Positions 16,642 to 27,200 are shown, counted from the stretch's first letter. The stretch: DNA of 64,000 nucleotides from JARRKU01 sp963675565 (GCA_963675565.2 CAXXYD010000001.1:310001-374000), one strand, 5' to 3'. Translations and numbers: made by a program. Notes: generated from the sequence alone by a model not told the origin.

Positions 16642-18056
16642 ATGCAGATACTTCATTTGACGGCGCATCTGGGTGGGGGCGTGGGAAAAGCATTGAGTGA
16701 TCTCATTGCCAATCGCCATGGTAATAGTCCCGTGAACGCCCATCGCATCGTAACCTTCGAAAAAACAGAAAAATCCGCTTTCACCGATCGTATCATAAAA
16801 AGCGGTGCAGAGATCATTGTGCAGCCCGGCAAAAAGGAGCTGGCGACAATGATTAAAGGCACTGATATTGTACAGCTGGAGTGGTGGAATCATCCCGCCA
16901 CGCTTAAGGCGCTTTGCGGCCAGCATTTTCCACCGATGCGACTTGTTGTGTGGTCCCATGTGTCAGGACTGCATACTCCGGTGATACCCGGGGGACTGGT
17001 TGAACAATCCGATCGTTTTTTACTCACGTCGGCATGCTCGCTCCAAACAAAGACAATTATAAACCTGCCGTCACACCAGAAGGAAAAGGTGTGTGTTGTC
17101 AACAGCTGTGGCGGGTTGGACTCCGTTTCCTCAGCACCTGTGCTCCGACGCGGTGGGCTATCCGTTGGTTATATCGGCAGTTTGAATTTCTCAAATTGCA
17201 TCCAGATTACGTCGATTTTGTAAGTAGTATCCCCATCGCGGGGCTCAAGGTGAAGTTATACGGCGATTTAAACAATCAGGCCGCACTGGAAAAACAGTGT
17301 TCCGATGCGGGAAAACCCGACCTTCTTGAATTCAAGGGGTATGTCAATGATGTTTCGGAAGCACTGGCGGGCATGAACGTATTCGCCTATCTGCTCAATC
17401 CCAACCATTATGGAACCACGGAAAACGCACTGCTTGAGGCTATGGCCGCAGGCGTAGTTCCCGTTGTGCTGGACAATCCTGCGGAGCGCTGTATCGTTGA
17501 ACATCTGCAGACCGGCATCATTGTCTGCAATCGACAAGCGTTCTCTTCGGCCATGCAATGGCTGGCGCAGAACCCTGAAGACCACCGCCGTATTTCCAGA
17601 AATGCATCAAAAGCTGCCAGGACCCGGTATTCGGCCGATAAATTGACGTCCGCCTTTAATCATCAGTACCGTCTGGTAAGTGCAGCAACTAAAAAAGACA
17701 TTTCTTTTACTCATATTTTCGGAAAAACGCCTTCCGATTGGTTTTTGTCATGCCAGGAAAGGCCAGATATATTTACGGATAAATCCTATTGCGGCAGCAG
17801 TTTGGACCGTTACAGCGGCTATGGGCTTTGCGAGCCAACGAAGGGGAGCATCTTTCATTTCCTGAAATATTTCAATGGCGATCGACAATTGAAGTCGTGG
17901 GCCGGAAAACTGGAGGCCGCTGTTTCGGGCAACCACAAACTGGCTCTTCCCGGAAATTGTGAGCCTATACCAGGGCAATACCATTCGGGAAGTCAGCCAT
18001 ATTCAGCGCAGCCGCGACAAAACGAGAATTATTGCGATATGAAGGAAGCATCATGA
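16642..18056 (+). pseudogene. GT4-like glycosyltransferase gene interrupted by a one-base frameshift
   Basis: Two overlapping frames make one glycosyltransferase. Frame one (16642 to a stop at 17223) starts MQILHLTAHLGGGVGKALSD and reads in register to VGYIGSLNFS. Frame two supplies KLHPDYVDFV onward, through YGDLNNQ, FKGYVNDVSEALAGMNVFAYL and TTENALLEAMAAGVVPVVLD (the GT4 donor-binding region), to the stop at 18056. The break is at the A-run 17193-17195: one extra A restores SLNFSKLHPDY and a product of about 470 residues. This is either a real loss of function or an assembly error in a short homopolymer. The intact downstream frame and the 4-base overlap with the next gene favour recent damage or an error. 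Confidence 0.8.
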
Positions 18057-21000
18057 GCTTTGTAAAACGCGTCGCAGATGATAACCCGCTGGTTTCCATC
18101 GCCATGGGGGTTTACAACGCCCAGGAATACGTGGCTCAATCCATCGAGTCCTTGCTGGCACAAGATTATACGAACTTTGAGCTGATTCTATCGGACAACG
18201 GATCACAGGACCGTTCGACAGATATATGCCGCAGTTACGCCAAAAAAGACAACCGCATTATTCTTGATCGAAACGCGGAGAATATCAATCCTCTTAAAAA
18301 CTCCGTAAAAATGCTGAAACGGACTTCAGGCACCTATCATATGTGGGCCGCAGATCATGACCTCTATCATCCGAAATTTATATCCAGCTTATTGAATGTT
18401 TTTGCCCAGGAAGACGATTCTCTCATCCTGGCTTATCCCGACGCTTGCCATATCGATGCTGACAACAAACCCATACGCGAAATCATCGAAGATATCGAAA
18501 CCCGCGGCCTGCCGCCGGTCAGCCGCTTCAAAAAGGTATTGTGGGGCCTGACATATTGTACACCGATATATGGCATGTACCGTTCATCAGCATTGAAGAA
18601 AGCGTTCAAAATGCGCTGGACCATCAGCCCGGATCGGGTGTTTATGCCCGAATTCAGTTTGATGGGTACATTTGCGCATATTGCGAAGCCCCTCTTTTTC
18701 TGGCGTCAAAACCGTCCGGTTGAGGACGCCGAAGAGATGCACCAACGGCAGGTGAAATGGTTCGTGCCCAATGCCGTGGAGGCTCTGGCGCCGATCACGA
18801 TGAGAGATTATGAACTATTGCAGGTCGTTCAAACATCACCATTGACTGAAGCGGATAAGGAAGAGCTGTTTTTCGAAGTGTTGAGACGGCATCATGCCGA
18901 GCCGCTGAAAAGATCCCGCAGGGAAGCGCGCCACCTCCACTACCAGGGCATGAAACTGCTCAACTCGGATGATACTCCGCTGGCGGAAAAGGCGGAAGCC
19001 GCCAAAGACTACCTGCGTGTGGCCCGGATATCGAAAATCTTTTGCAAGGAATGCCTGGAGCAACTCGGCCAGCTCGACGATCTGTGCCTTCAATACATTC
19101 TTGGAGTACCTGCGTTGGCGGACGTCCCGGACCCATCACGTGCACCCCGATCTGAGGTAAATGCGGCATCCGAAACCCAGGGGTTGATCCCCCCTGAAAT
19201 TTTCAACGACCCTTTTTATACCGATATAAAACAATCCGCCGCACACAGCGGGATCGAGCATGTTCTGGAGATCGGGTCCTCCGACGGTCAAGGCCGTACG
19301 GCCGCCGATTTGCTGCCGGTGCACTTTTTTACCATCGTGCTGAACGGTGAACCGTTTATCCGGTATCATATCGACATATTCAAAAAATTGGAATTTCCCT
19401 GGCACTGGCACATCGTCGAAGGCGTCGCTGACCTGAAACACGATACCGCCTGGAGTTTAAGCAACGGCGGTAAGATTGTGAATCACTACCATGACCATGG
19501 TCTAAGTGTCGATGGCACCACGGCTTATCTGGATCAAATCGCACTTGAATTTCCGGATCACGTCACCGTGTACCGCAAACCTGATGGTGCCTTCTGGAAT
19601 GGCAAGCGTGAGATGGTCAGTGCGCCCATGGAAAATCTGCCAGAGCATTGTCTGCTTTGGCAGATCGATGCCGATGAATTATGGCATGCCGGGCAAATCA
19701 AAACCGCCCATGGGCTTTTCCGGGAACATCCCGAGCGGACTGCGGCATTTTTCCACTGTCATTTTTTTGTAGGGCCGCATCTGGTCACCACCACGAACAA
19801 CTCTTACAGCCATAATCCCCGCTATGAGTGGATACGGTTGTGGCGATATCGAAAAGGCATGCAATGGAAAAGCCACGAGCCGCCTTGTCTGCAAGTCAAA
19901 CAATCAGCCGGATGGATTGACACGGCCCTGGTCAATCCTTTCACGCACAGCGAAACGGAGGCTGCCGGTTTGGTATTTTCCCACTATGCCTATGCACTGG
20001 AGTCCCAAGTCCGTTTCAAAGAGGATTACTACGGGTATGCCGGCGCGGTGTCCAAGTGGCGGGAACTACAAAAGGCGCCTGAATTGCCCGTGCGTTTATC
20101 GGATTATTTTAAATGGGTCAAGGATGGAACCCTGGTCGATCGCGTGGAGCACCGCGCCATCGCCAAAGCGGTGCCGCCGGTGGCGCTGGATGCCATCATT
20201 GCAAAAAAAAGCAGCCAATCAGCACCGAAAGTTCGCCATATTGTCATCGACGGCATAATTTTCCAGCTTCAGGCGGGTCGCCCCCAAGGTATCGCACGGG
20301 TATGGCGTAATCTTATTTCCGGCTTGAGACGGCAGATGCCGCAGGCCCGCATTACTATCCTGCAAAGAAAAGGATCAATTGTACCACTGGATGATGTGGC
20401 CATTCATGCCGTTCCAGCTTTTCAGTGGGGTGACGCCCAACGGCTGGATCACGACGACGAGATGCTGCATCGTGTCTGCAGTGAATTGGAAGCCGACATT
20501 TTTATAAGCACCTACTTCACCCGGGCACCGGGCGTTCGCAACCTCGTGATGGTCCATGATTTGATCCCGGAAGTCATGGGAATGGATTTGTCGCAGCCGG
20601 AGTGGCAGGCCAAGCAGCGGGTCATCGAGACTGGCGACGGTTATATCAATGTATCCCAGGTGACCCAAAACGATTTGTGTAAGCAATATCCCCAGGTCGC
20701 CAACCGCCCCATGCGTGTGGCCCACAACGGGCGGGATACCCAATTCAGGCAATCGCAGCCCGGCGAGATCACCCGGCTGCGAGAGAAACTTGGCCTTAAA
20801 GACCCGTATTTTCTGCTGGTCGGCAACCGAAACGGATACAAAAATGGTCTCGGCCTTTTTAAGACGCTGGCAAAAATGCCGGCCGCAGAAAGACCGGTGG
20901 TTTTGTGCGTGGGCGGCGAAACGCGCTTGAACCCGGAAGAAGAAAAGATTCAGGCCGACCTGGATATCAGGTATGCTGGTCTGCTCGATGAAAACGATTT

Positions 21001-23644
21001 GACGGCAGCGTATGGTGGTGCGGAAGCGCTTTTCGTTCCGTCTTTGTACGAAGGCTTCGGTCTTCCGGTGGTAGAAGCAATGGCCTGCGGTTGTCCCGTT
21101 ATCGCCCATCAATCGCCAGCCGTGGTGGAAGTTGGTGGCAATGCGGTTCGGTATGCCGATTTTTCTTCAACAACGGATATTCAATCGGCACTGCGGGATG
21201 TGCGAAATAGCGCCCTTCGTCGAAAATTCCAGACCAAAGGGATGGCGCGTGCCAAGCGCTTCGATTGGTCGGAGAGTTGCCGGACTATCAGCCGTTTTAT
21301 CGAGGAACAGGTCGCTGGTCCGGACATTATTTTGACGTCCATTGTGTCAACTTATAACGCCGCCGCGTTTATCGAGGGGTGCCTGGACGACCTGGAGCAT
21401 CAAACCATCGCCGACCAATTGGAGATCATTGTTGTCGACAGTGCCTCCGAACAGGCCGAGGCTGCAGTTGTCAGGGATTTTCAGAGGCGCTTTCCCAATA
21501 TAAAATACATCCGCACAGCAACGCGTGAAAATGTCTATCAGGCCTGGAACCGTGGTATAAAATTTGCGTTAGGACAATATATCACCAACGCCAACACGGA
21601 CGACCGCCATCGGCAGGACGCCTTCGAACAGATGGTTGGCGTTATGGAGAAGGATAAAAACATTGCCCTGGTGTATGCGGATGTCATCAAGACCCGCACG
21701 CCAAACGAAACATTTCGTGATTGTACACCGACCGGATTGTTGCACTGGTATGATTGGGATCGCCGCATGCTTCTGCAAAAGGGCTGCTTTATCGGCCCGC
21801 AGCCGGTTTGGCGAAAGAACGTTCACCAGACATACGGTTATTTTGATGAGCGCCTGGAGGTGTCATCCGACTTTGAATTCTGGTTGAGAATATCGCAAAC
21901 GAATGAATTTTATCATATATCCAAACCATTGGGACTATATCTGGACCGCCCGGACAGCATCGAACATGCCAATGGTTCGAAAAAGCGGGATGAGGATCAG
22001 CAAATCATTGAGCGTTATCGGCTTGCGGCCGCGAAAAACATGGTGATCAAAGTACCGGCCGGACTCCCGAAAACGGTCCATGCGGATGTCGCCCGGGACC
22101 AAACTGAGCCGGACGTGAGCGGCGCTGCGCCCGCCCCCGAAAAAATACCGGTCAAAACCGGAACAACCCAAGGAGATAATATTATGAATTCACCGGAAAT
22201 CATTTTGAAAGCGGCCGAATACCTGGTCGATGGCGGACACAAGGAAGCCGCATATTGGGTCATGGGCAAATTGCTGGTGGATTTTCCCGAAGACGCCAGA
22301 CTGCATAGCGTGATGGCTGCACTGGCTTATGATCAGGGTGACATGCATGATTCCCTGGTGCATTATGAAAGGGCCGTGGCGCTTTTTCCTCGAAACACGC
22401 AATATCTAAAGGATCTTGGTGATTTTTACTATGTTGTCCAAAAAGATGCCGAAAGTGCTTTGTCGCAATATGAGAAGGCTTTGCAGATTGACCCGGACAG
22501 CATCGATACACTGGTTATGGCAGGCCACGTATCCATTTCTCTGCACCGCTACAAGGATGCCCGGGGATACTATCAACGTGTTCAAACCCTGGATCCGCAA
22601 AACAGTGAAATCCAAAACTACCTGGAGAAAGTCAAGGCTGCGGACGCAGGCCTTCAAACGAACGTTATGTCTAACGATACCCTTTACGAAGCCGCCCAAG
22701 CCAAGGTTCAGGAGGATGATCGCCAGGCGGCCATTTCACTGTTGGAACAGTTGCTGGATCAGGATGACACCCATGCATTGGCGCATAATGATCTGGGTGT
22801 TTTGAATTACGAAACGGGCAATATGCCGGCAGCCCTGAAGCATTACCAAAAAGCAGCCGAGCTGATGCCTGAAAATGAAAACTTCCAGAAAAATCTGGCC
22901 GATTTTTATTGGGTTGAGCTGAGGGATTCACAGCGGGCCATGAAGACTTATATCCAAGCGCTGAAGCTCGACCCATTGGACGTGGAGGTGCACCTGAGCT
23001 GCGGTCAGATATGTCTTTCGCTCGGAAAGAAAGCGGATGCGCGCGATTTTTTTACTACCGCCCTGGATGTCGAACCCTGGAATGAAGATGCCCGAAAATT
23101 GATGCAGCAGCTTGAGCAGACCGCGGGTGCTTCCGACTCCCATGATTCCAACCCCGGTCTTTGCGAACCGTCGAGAGTCGATGCGCCGGCGGACGATCGT
23201 CAAGTTGCCATCAACGATTTGAAACGTCTGCTGGTTCAATCGCCCGACAATGCCGAGGCCCATAACGATTTAGGCGTTCTCTTCTACGAATGCGGGGACA
23301 AAAACAACGCACTTAAATACTATGAACAAGCCGTACAACTTGATCCCAAGGTCCCCAATTACCGAAAAAATCTTGCCGATTTTTATTTGATCGAACAGTC
23401 TCGCGCAAAGGATGCCATGAAGTTGTATCTGTCGGTTCTGGAAGATAATCCGGAGGATATCGAGTCCCTGGTGGCAACCGGCATGGTTTGCGCCTTCATC
23501 GGCAAGCCGGATGATGCAAAACACTTTTACCATCGCGCTCTTGAAATTGAGCCCTGGAATCAGGACGCCCAGAGCGCCCTGCGCAATCTGCAAACTTCCA
23601 TGAAAGCAGACGGCAGTGATGGAATCATCGCCGCCGCCGGATAA
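18053..23644 (+). CDS. Multidomain glycosyltransferase (GT2 - GT-A-like - GT4 - GT2) with C-terminal TPR array
   Basis: The product has 1863 residues. Domains in order: GT2 (about 8-240, VSIAMGVYNAQEYVAQSIES, WAADHD); a short VLEIGSSDGQG fragment (about 400) fused to another transferase-like domain (about 423-715, FFTIVLNGEPFIRYH, WQIDADELW); GT4 (about 726-1086, LVMVHDLIPE, VPSLYEGFGLPVVEAMACG); second GT2 (about 1092-1302, IVSTYNAAAFIEGCLDDL); and TPR repeats (about 1378-1863), including two copies of a ~150-residue unit starting HNDLGVL. AAGGA precedes the ATG at 18053, which overlaps the previous stop (ATGA). No signal peptide or membrane helix is visible, so it should act in the cytoplasm, possibly building a glycan on a TPR-bound protein. 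Confidence 0.88.
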   Translation: MSFVKRVADDNPLVSIAMGVYNAQEYVAQSIESLLAQDYTNFELILSDNGSQDRSTDICRSYAKKDNRIILDRNAENINPLKNSVKMLKRTSGTYHMWAADHDLYHPKFISSLLNVFAQEDDSLILAYPDACHIDADNKPIREIIEDIETRGLPPVSRFKKVLWGLTYCTPIYGMYRSSALKKAFKMRWTISPDRVFMPEFSLMGTFAHIAKPLFFWRQNRPVEDAEEMHQRQVKWFVPNAVEALAPITMRDYELLQVVQTSPLTEADKEELFFEVLRRHHAEPLKRSRREARHLHYQGMKLLNSDDTPLAEKAEAAKDYLRVARISKIFCKECLEQLGQLDDLCLQYILGVPALADVPDPSRAPRSEVNAASETQGLIPPEIFNDPFYTDIKQSAAHSGIEHVLEIGSSDGQGRTAADLLPVHFFTIVLNGEPFIRYHIDIFKKLEFPWHWHIVEGVADLKHDTAWSLSNGGKIVNHYHDHGLSVDGTTAYLDQIALEFPDHVTVYRKPDGAFWNGKREMVSAPMENLPEHCLLWQIDADELWHAGQIKTAHGLFREHPERTAAFFHCHFFVGPHLVTTTNNSYSHNPRYEWIRLWRYRKGMQWKSHEPPCLQVKQSAGWIDTALVNPFTHSETEAAGLVFSHYAYALESQVRFKEDYYGYAGAVSKWRELQKAPELPVRLSDYFKWVKDGTLVDRVEHRAIAKAVPPVALDAIIAKKSSQSAPKVRHIVIDGIIFQLQAGRPQGIARVWRNLISGLRRQMPQARITILQRKGSIVPLDDVAIHAVPAFQWGDAQRLDHDDEMLHRVCSELEADIFISTYFTRAPGVRNLVMVHDLIPEVMGMDLSQPEWQAKQRVIETGDGYINVSQVTQNDLCKQYPQVANRPMRVAHNGRDTQFRQSQPGEITRLREKLGLKDPYFLLVGNRNGYKNGLGLFKTLAKMPAAERPVVLCVGGETRLNPEEEKIQADLDIRYAGLLDENDLTAAYGGAEALFVPSLYEGFGLPVVEAMACGCPVIAHQSPAVVEVGGNAVRYADFSSTTDIQSALRDVRNSALRRKFQTKGMARAKRFDWSESCRTISRFIEEQVAGPDIILTSIVSTYNAAAFIEGCLDDLEHQTIADQLEIIVVDSASEQAEAAVVRDFQRRFPNIKYIRTATRENVYQAWNRGIKFALGQYITNANTDDRHRQDAFEQMVGVMEKDKNIALVYADVIKTRTPNETFRDCTPTGLLHWYDWDRRMLLQKGCFIGPQPVWRKNVHQTYGYFDERLEVSSDFEFWLRISQTNEFYHISKPLGLYLDRPDSIEHANGSKKRDEDQQIIERYRLAAAKNMVIKVPAGLPKTVHADVARDQTEPDVSGAAPAPEKIPVKTGTTQGDNIMNSPEIILKAAEYLVDGGHKEAAYWVMGKLLVDFPEDARLHSVMAALAYDQGDMHDSLVHYERAVALFPRNTQYLKDLGDFYYVVQKDAESALSQYEKALQIDPDSIDTLVMAGHVSISLHRYKDARGYYQRVQTLDPQNSEIQNYLEKVKAADAGLQTNVMSNDTLYEAAQAKVQEDDRQAAISLLEQLLDQDDTHALAHNDLGVLNYETGNMPAALKHYQKAAELMPENENFQKNLADFYWVELRDSQRAMKTYIQALKLDPLDVEVHLSCGQICLSLGKKADARDFFTTALDVEPWNEDARKLMQQLEQTAGASDSHDSNPGLCEPSRVDAPADDRQVAINDLKRLLVQSPDNAEAHNDLGVLFYECGDKNNALKYYEQAVQLDPKVPNYRKNLADFYLIEQSRAKDAMKLYLSVLEDNPEDIESLVATGMVCAFIGKPDDAKHFYHRALEIEPWNQDAQSALRNLQTSMKADGSDGIIAAAG
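22171..22186 (+). promoter_or_regulatory. Internal ribosome-binding site and ATG before the TPR part
   Basis: Within the giant transferase frame, AGGAG (22171-22175) stands 8 bases before an in-frame ATG at 22184 (MNSPEIILKAAEYLV), exactly where the linker ends and the TPR region begins. This would give a separate ~486-residue TPR protein or mark the joint of a gene fusion. Confidence 0.55.
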
Positions 23645-23652
23645 GCGTCCCC

Positions 23653-25176
23653 ATGACTTCACTTTCGCCCAATTTTTCTGATACCGGTTGCATGCGATTT
23701 GCGGCATTGGAAAAATCCGTGATCGATCATCCGGAAAATCCGGAAGCACTGCAGGGCTATTTCCAGCAAGCTGTTGCTGCGGACAATATCGATCATGCCA
23801 GAGGAGTACTGGAGCAGTTACAACACCGGCAACCATGGAACCACCATATCCGAAAAATGCTCATCGCCTTGAGTCTCGAGCAGCAGGACCATGTTGCAGC
23901 GATGGACGCCATTGAAACGCTGGTGGCCTTTTCCACTCCGGGCAATGACCTGATCGATTCGGCCCTGTCCGTCAGGAATCTGGTGGGAGCGCGCATTGCC
24001 AAGGAAAATGCGGAGACGGGGCCCTCAATATCGCTTTGTATGATTGTTAAAAATGAACAGGCCATGCTTGGGCCGTGCCTGAATTCGATAAAGACCCTGG
24101 TCGATGAGCTTATTGTTATCGATACCGGATCCAGCGATCGAAGTGCCGATATTGCCCGTATTTTCGGTGCCCGGGTATATCATTTTAAATGGTGTGACGA
24201 TTTTTCGGCTGCGCGCAACTATTCCCTCGAAAAGGCAAACGGCGACTGGATTCTGATTCAGGATGCCGATGAGATTATCGCCCCGCAGGATCATGCCGCT
24301 TTACGACGGATCATAAGACGTGACCCGTCCAACGCCACGGCCTACACCTTGCAGACACGTAACTATAACAACTTGGTCAATACCATGGACTGGCGGGCCA
24401 ATGACCGCAGTTACCCCCGGCAGGAGACCGGCATGGGGTGGTTTCCGACCAGCAAGGTCCGCTTGTTTCCGCGCTGCGAGGCCATCCGTTTTGCTTTTCC
24501 GGTGCATGAACTGGTGGAACCATCGATTCGGAATGCCGGATGGACCATCGCGGACTGTCCCATTCCCGTTCACCATTACGGTCACATCAACGAAGCCAAA
24601 AATACCAGAAAAGCGCATTACTATTTCGAGCTGGGTTATGCCAAACTCGACCAGCTCGGCCGGGACAAATCCGCGCTTCGTGAACTGGCGGTCCAGGCCG
24701 GGCAACTGGAGCGTTGGCCGGAAGCCATCGACCTGTGGAATCGGTTTCTGACCATTTGCCCGGGATATAGCGAAGCGTACGCCAATATTGCCGGTGCCTA
24801 TTGGCAGATTGGCCGCTATGCGCAGGGGGTCGATTTTTCAAGAAAAGCGATCCAGGCCGATCCGGATCTAAAGGAAGGACATTATAACCTGGCGGTCAAT
24901 CTGCTGATGAAAGGGGGTGCCCAGGAGGCTGCAAGAATATTGCATGCCATCCTTCGGGACAACCGTCACTACCTGGCCGCTTCATTTATGCTGGGGGCGG
25001 CGCTCTGTATCATTGGAGATATCGGCGCCAGTCGGTCGATATTCAACAATCTGTCGAAAGAACTTTCCAGCGACGTTTTAAATTACGCCCTTGGGGATCT
25101 GGCCCAAAAGTTTATCGACAGCGATTTGGAGCGCTATGCGGTTCTGCTTCAAAAAGCGGTTGGTCCAAAACAATGA
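23653..25176 (+). CDS. GT2 glycosyltransferase with helical N-terminus and C-terminal TPRs
   Basis: The product has 507 residues. A helical repeat region (about 1-120) precedes a GT2 domain (about 127-330) beginning ISLCMIVKNEQAMLGPCLNS with the DxD-type IQDADEII. This is the SunS/waaE-like transferase group (VIDTGSSDRSADIAR, FSAARNYSLEKANGDWI). TPR-like repeats follow from about 345 (RWPEAIDLWNRFLTICPGYSEAY). It lies 8 bases after the giant transferase and overlaps the next gene by 4 bases, so all are one operon. TPR regions in such enzymes commonly bind the protein acceptor. The sugar and acceptor are unknown. Confidence 0.87.
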   Translation: MTSLSPNFSDTGCMRFAALEKSVIDHPENPEALQGYFQQAVAADNIDHARGVLEQLQHRQPWNHHIRKMLIALSLEQQDHVAAMDAIETLVAFSTPGNDLIDSALSVRNLVGARIAKENAETGPSISLCMIVKNEQAMLGPCLNSIKTLVDELIVIDTGSSDRSADIARIFGARVYHFKWCDDFSAARNYSLEKANGDWILIQDADEIIAPQDHAALRRIIRRDPSNATAYTLQTRNYNNLVNTMDWRANDRSYPRQETGMGWFPTSKVRLFPRCEAIRFAFPVHELVEPSIRNAGWTIADCPIPVHHYGHINEAKNTRKAHYYFELGYAKLDQLGRDKSALRELAVQAGQLERWPEAIDLWNRFLTICPGYSEAYANIAGAYWQIGRYAQGVDFSRKAIQADPDLKEGHYNLAVNLLMKGGAQEAARILHAILRDNRHYLAASFMLGAALCIIGDIGASRSIFNNLSKELSSDVLNYALGDLAQKFIDSDLERYAVLLQKAVGPKQ

Positions 25177-26351
25177 CTCCCCGAGACACAATGAATCCCA
25201 TATTCGAGTTCGCGGCCAACGGCCAATGCGCTGAAGAGAAGGGACAGTGGCACCAAGCCATCGAATGGTATCACAAAACCCTGGCCTGCCTGCCCAATTT
25301 CTATGGCGCCGATAAACCCATTAAATCATTTCGATCAAATGGCTTAAAAACGGTACGGTTTACAAAGCGGCATGCAGCCCGTATTTATGTTGCATTGAGT
25401 CGCGTCCTGATGCAGCTTGGGAGAATTGAGGACAGTTTGCTGGCCAGCATGGCCGCCCATCGCTTGGATGCAACCAATACTCTGGCCGGCCAGTTTCTGA
25501 ATGCCGCCTCAGGGGCGCTGCAAAAAAGCGGCAGTCAAACAGCATTGTCCTCGGGGAAAAACGATGTCCTTTCCGATGGTTCCATTGCATTGAAGGATTA
25601 CCTTACGATCATCGTTGTGACACACTGCACCGGGAGTTTAAAAAAATTCCGGGTATTGTCGCCGCCTTCAACCAAACTGCTGACTGCAACCTACGGCTCT
25701 TTGCGCGCCGTTTTCGGCGAAGAAATCGGCCAGTGCTCCAAGTTGTTGTGCTACGATCATGATCCGGACGGCTCGGACCGTGAAACCATTTACTTCGAAG
25801 CATTGAAGTCTTTTTCCCGGCAACACGGTTTTGATTTGCATGTCTACGAAAATGCCGGGCTTTTCGCCACCTTATACGGCAGTATCAATTCAGTGGCCAC
25901 CCCATATATCTTTTTTGTCGAGCATGATTGGCTGTTCCGGGGCGATCCCATCCAACTCGGCGCGATCATTGGCGATATGAACGCAGACCCCGATATGCAC
26001 TCTGTTCGATTCAACAAGCGGGAAAATCAGCTTGACGGGCATGATTTTATCATGGAAGTCGATACCCGGAAAAGTCTAAGTCCATTTTTGCGCACCGCCT
26101 CGCATTCCAACAATCCCAGTGTCATCCGCACCAGCAAGCTGAGAGATGAGTGGCTGCCCTTATGTCGGCAGGCCCTGAGGCGCATCGCCGGGGACCTGGG
26201 CGGAAGCGCCTTTGGAATAGAAGAGATATTGTTCAAACGTCATGCTGCCGATATCCGCCAAAGTGGATTCCACGGTGCCCATTCGTGCTGGGGCACCTAT
26301 GTATACGGCAAAGTCGGAGACCCGCCGAGAGTCGTGCATCTTGGAGAATAA
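25173..26351 (+). CDS. Putative glycosyltransferase with TPR-like N-terminus
   Basis: The product has 392 residues. The N-terminal ~100 residues are helical and TPR-like (CAEEKGQWHQAIEWYHKTLA, ARIYVALSRVLMQLGRIEDS). The C-terminal ~260 residues contain LTIIVVTHCTGSLKKFRVLS and YIFFVEHDWLFRGDPIQL, which look like a nucleotide-sugar-binding GT-A fold with an unusual HDW in place of DxD. No close family comes to mind; the transferase call rests on this pattern and on the operon. The start overlaps the previous stop (ATGA). No membrane segment seen. Confidence 0.65.
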   Translation: MTPRDTMNPIFEFAANGQCAEEKGQWHQAIEWYHKTLACLPNFYGADKPIKSFRSNGLKTVRFTKRHAARIYVALSRVLMQLGRIEDSLLASMAAHRLDATNTLAGQFLNAASGALQKSGSQTALSSGKNDVLSDGSIALKDYLTIIVVTHCTGSLKKFRVLSPPSTKLLTATYGSLRAVFGEEIGQCSKLLCYDHDPDGSDRETIYFEALKSFSRQHGFDLHVYENAGLFATLYGSINSVATPYIFFVEHDWLFRGDPIQLGAIIGDMNADPDMHSVRFNKRENQLDGHDFIMEVDTRKSLSPFLRTASHSNNPSVIRTSKLRDEWLPLCRQALRRIAGDLGGSAFGIEEILFKRHAADIRQSGFHGAHSCWGTYVYGKVGDPPRVVHLGE

Positions 26352-26414
26352 TGCACCGTAATAATGCCAGTTTTTTGAATTTGCCGGCAAAATAACGGGA
26401 GTGGCTCAGGGCAC

Positions 26415-27200
26415 ATGAGCATACAGGCCATGCGATCTGAAAATCTATCGGCTGACAGGATTGAGTCGATCTTTAGCAATCTACCTGCTCCGATTATCCA
26501 TAATAAACGCCTCGCAGAAATTTTATATGCAATGATGGTCCGGTTTCCCAGCGTGGGAAACCTATATCGCCGGCCCCATGACTTGGAGATCATCACCGCG
26601 CACAACTATGCTGAAATATCGTTGTTTGAAAAGAGTCTGGCCAGTCTTGGCATTAATGACGTTACCGTGCTTCAGGAACCTTTTAACGGACCTTGGCGAA
26701 ATACACTCAAGTTGAAATGGACAAAGAAACATTTGGAGTCCAATCGGCAGGGTCCGGCGTATGTGCTGTTTTGTGATGCGGACGATACCGTATTGATCGG
26801 CGATCCAAATAAAATACTAAACACATTCATCAGCAAGAACTGCAAGCTGTTGTTCATGTCTACCAGTTTCATGGGCGGGTTCGCATGCATGCCTCAGGTA
26901 AAAAAATGGTCCGACGGCATTTTCCCGGGCCGCTATCTGAACAGCGGGGTCTTCGTGGGGGAAAGGGATTTCTTGTTGGCCGTATTGACGGAAGCCCACA
27001 AGTATATCACCGAAAACGATATTACCGCCGAGGCGTCACAGCGGCTTGGCCACGGCGTATTCAGCAAGGCGTTGTGTGAGCGGTTGCCGGACTATCCAAA
27101 AGGGGCCCAGGACCAGGACATCCTGCGGTATATCCACCCGCAGTTTTATCCTGACATGCAAATCGATTATGGCAACGAGTTGGCATTTCGGAATTTGTGA
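26415..27200 (+). CDS. Putative glycosyltransferase resembling PLOD-type/GT25-like enzymes
   Basis: The product has 261 residues. DLEIITAHNYAEISLFEKSL opens the fold, the metal-binding motif is LFCDADDTVLIGDP, and GRYLNSGVFVGERDFLLAVL matches the NSG motif seen in procollagen-type galactosyl/glucosyltransferases. DYPKGAQDQDILRYI near the end contains the conserved DQ pair. It is the last gene of the rightward glycosylation operon and is followed by an intrinsic terminator. Assignment to an exact GT family is uncertain, but the DxD and NSG/DQ motifs make a transferase very likely. Confidence 0.72.
   Translation: MSIQAMRSENLSADRIESIFSNLPAPIIHNKRLAEILYAMMVRFPSVGNLYRRPHDLEIITAHNYAEISLFEKSLASLGINDVTVLQEPFNGPWRNTLKLKWTKKHLESNRQGPAYVLFCDADDTVLIGDPNKILNTFISKNCKLLFMSTSFMGGFACMPQVKKWSDGIFPGRYLNSGVFVGERDFLLAVLTEAHKYITENDITAEASQRLGHGVFSKALCERLPDYPKGAQDQDILRYIHPQFYPDMQIDYGNELAFRNL

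Noticed and set aside
17034..18056. Second half of the GT4 as an independent gene
   Set aside because: Its first ~50 codons are out-of-frame sequence of the upstream half; homology begins only after the frameshift at 17193-17195.
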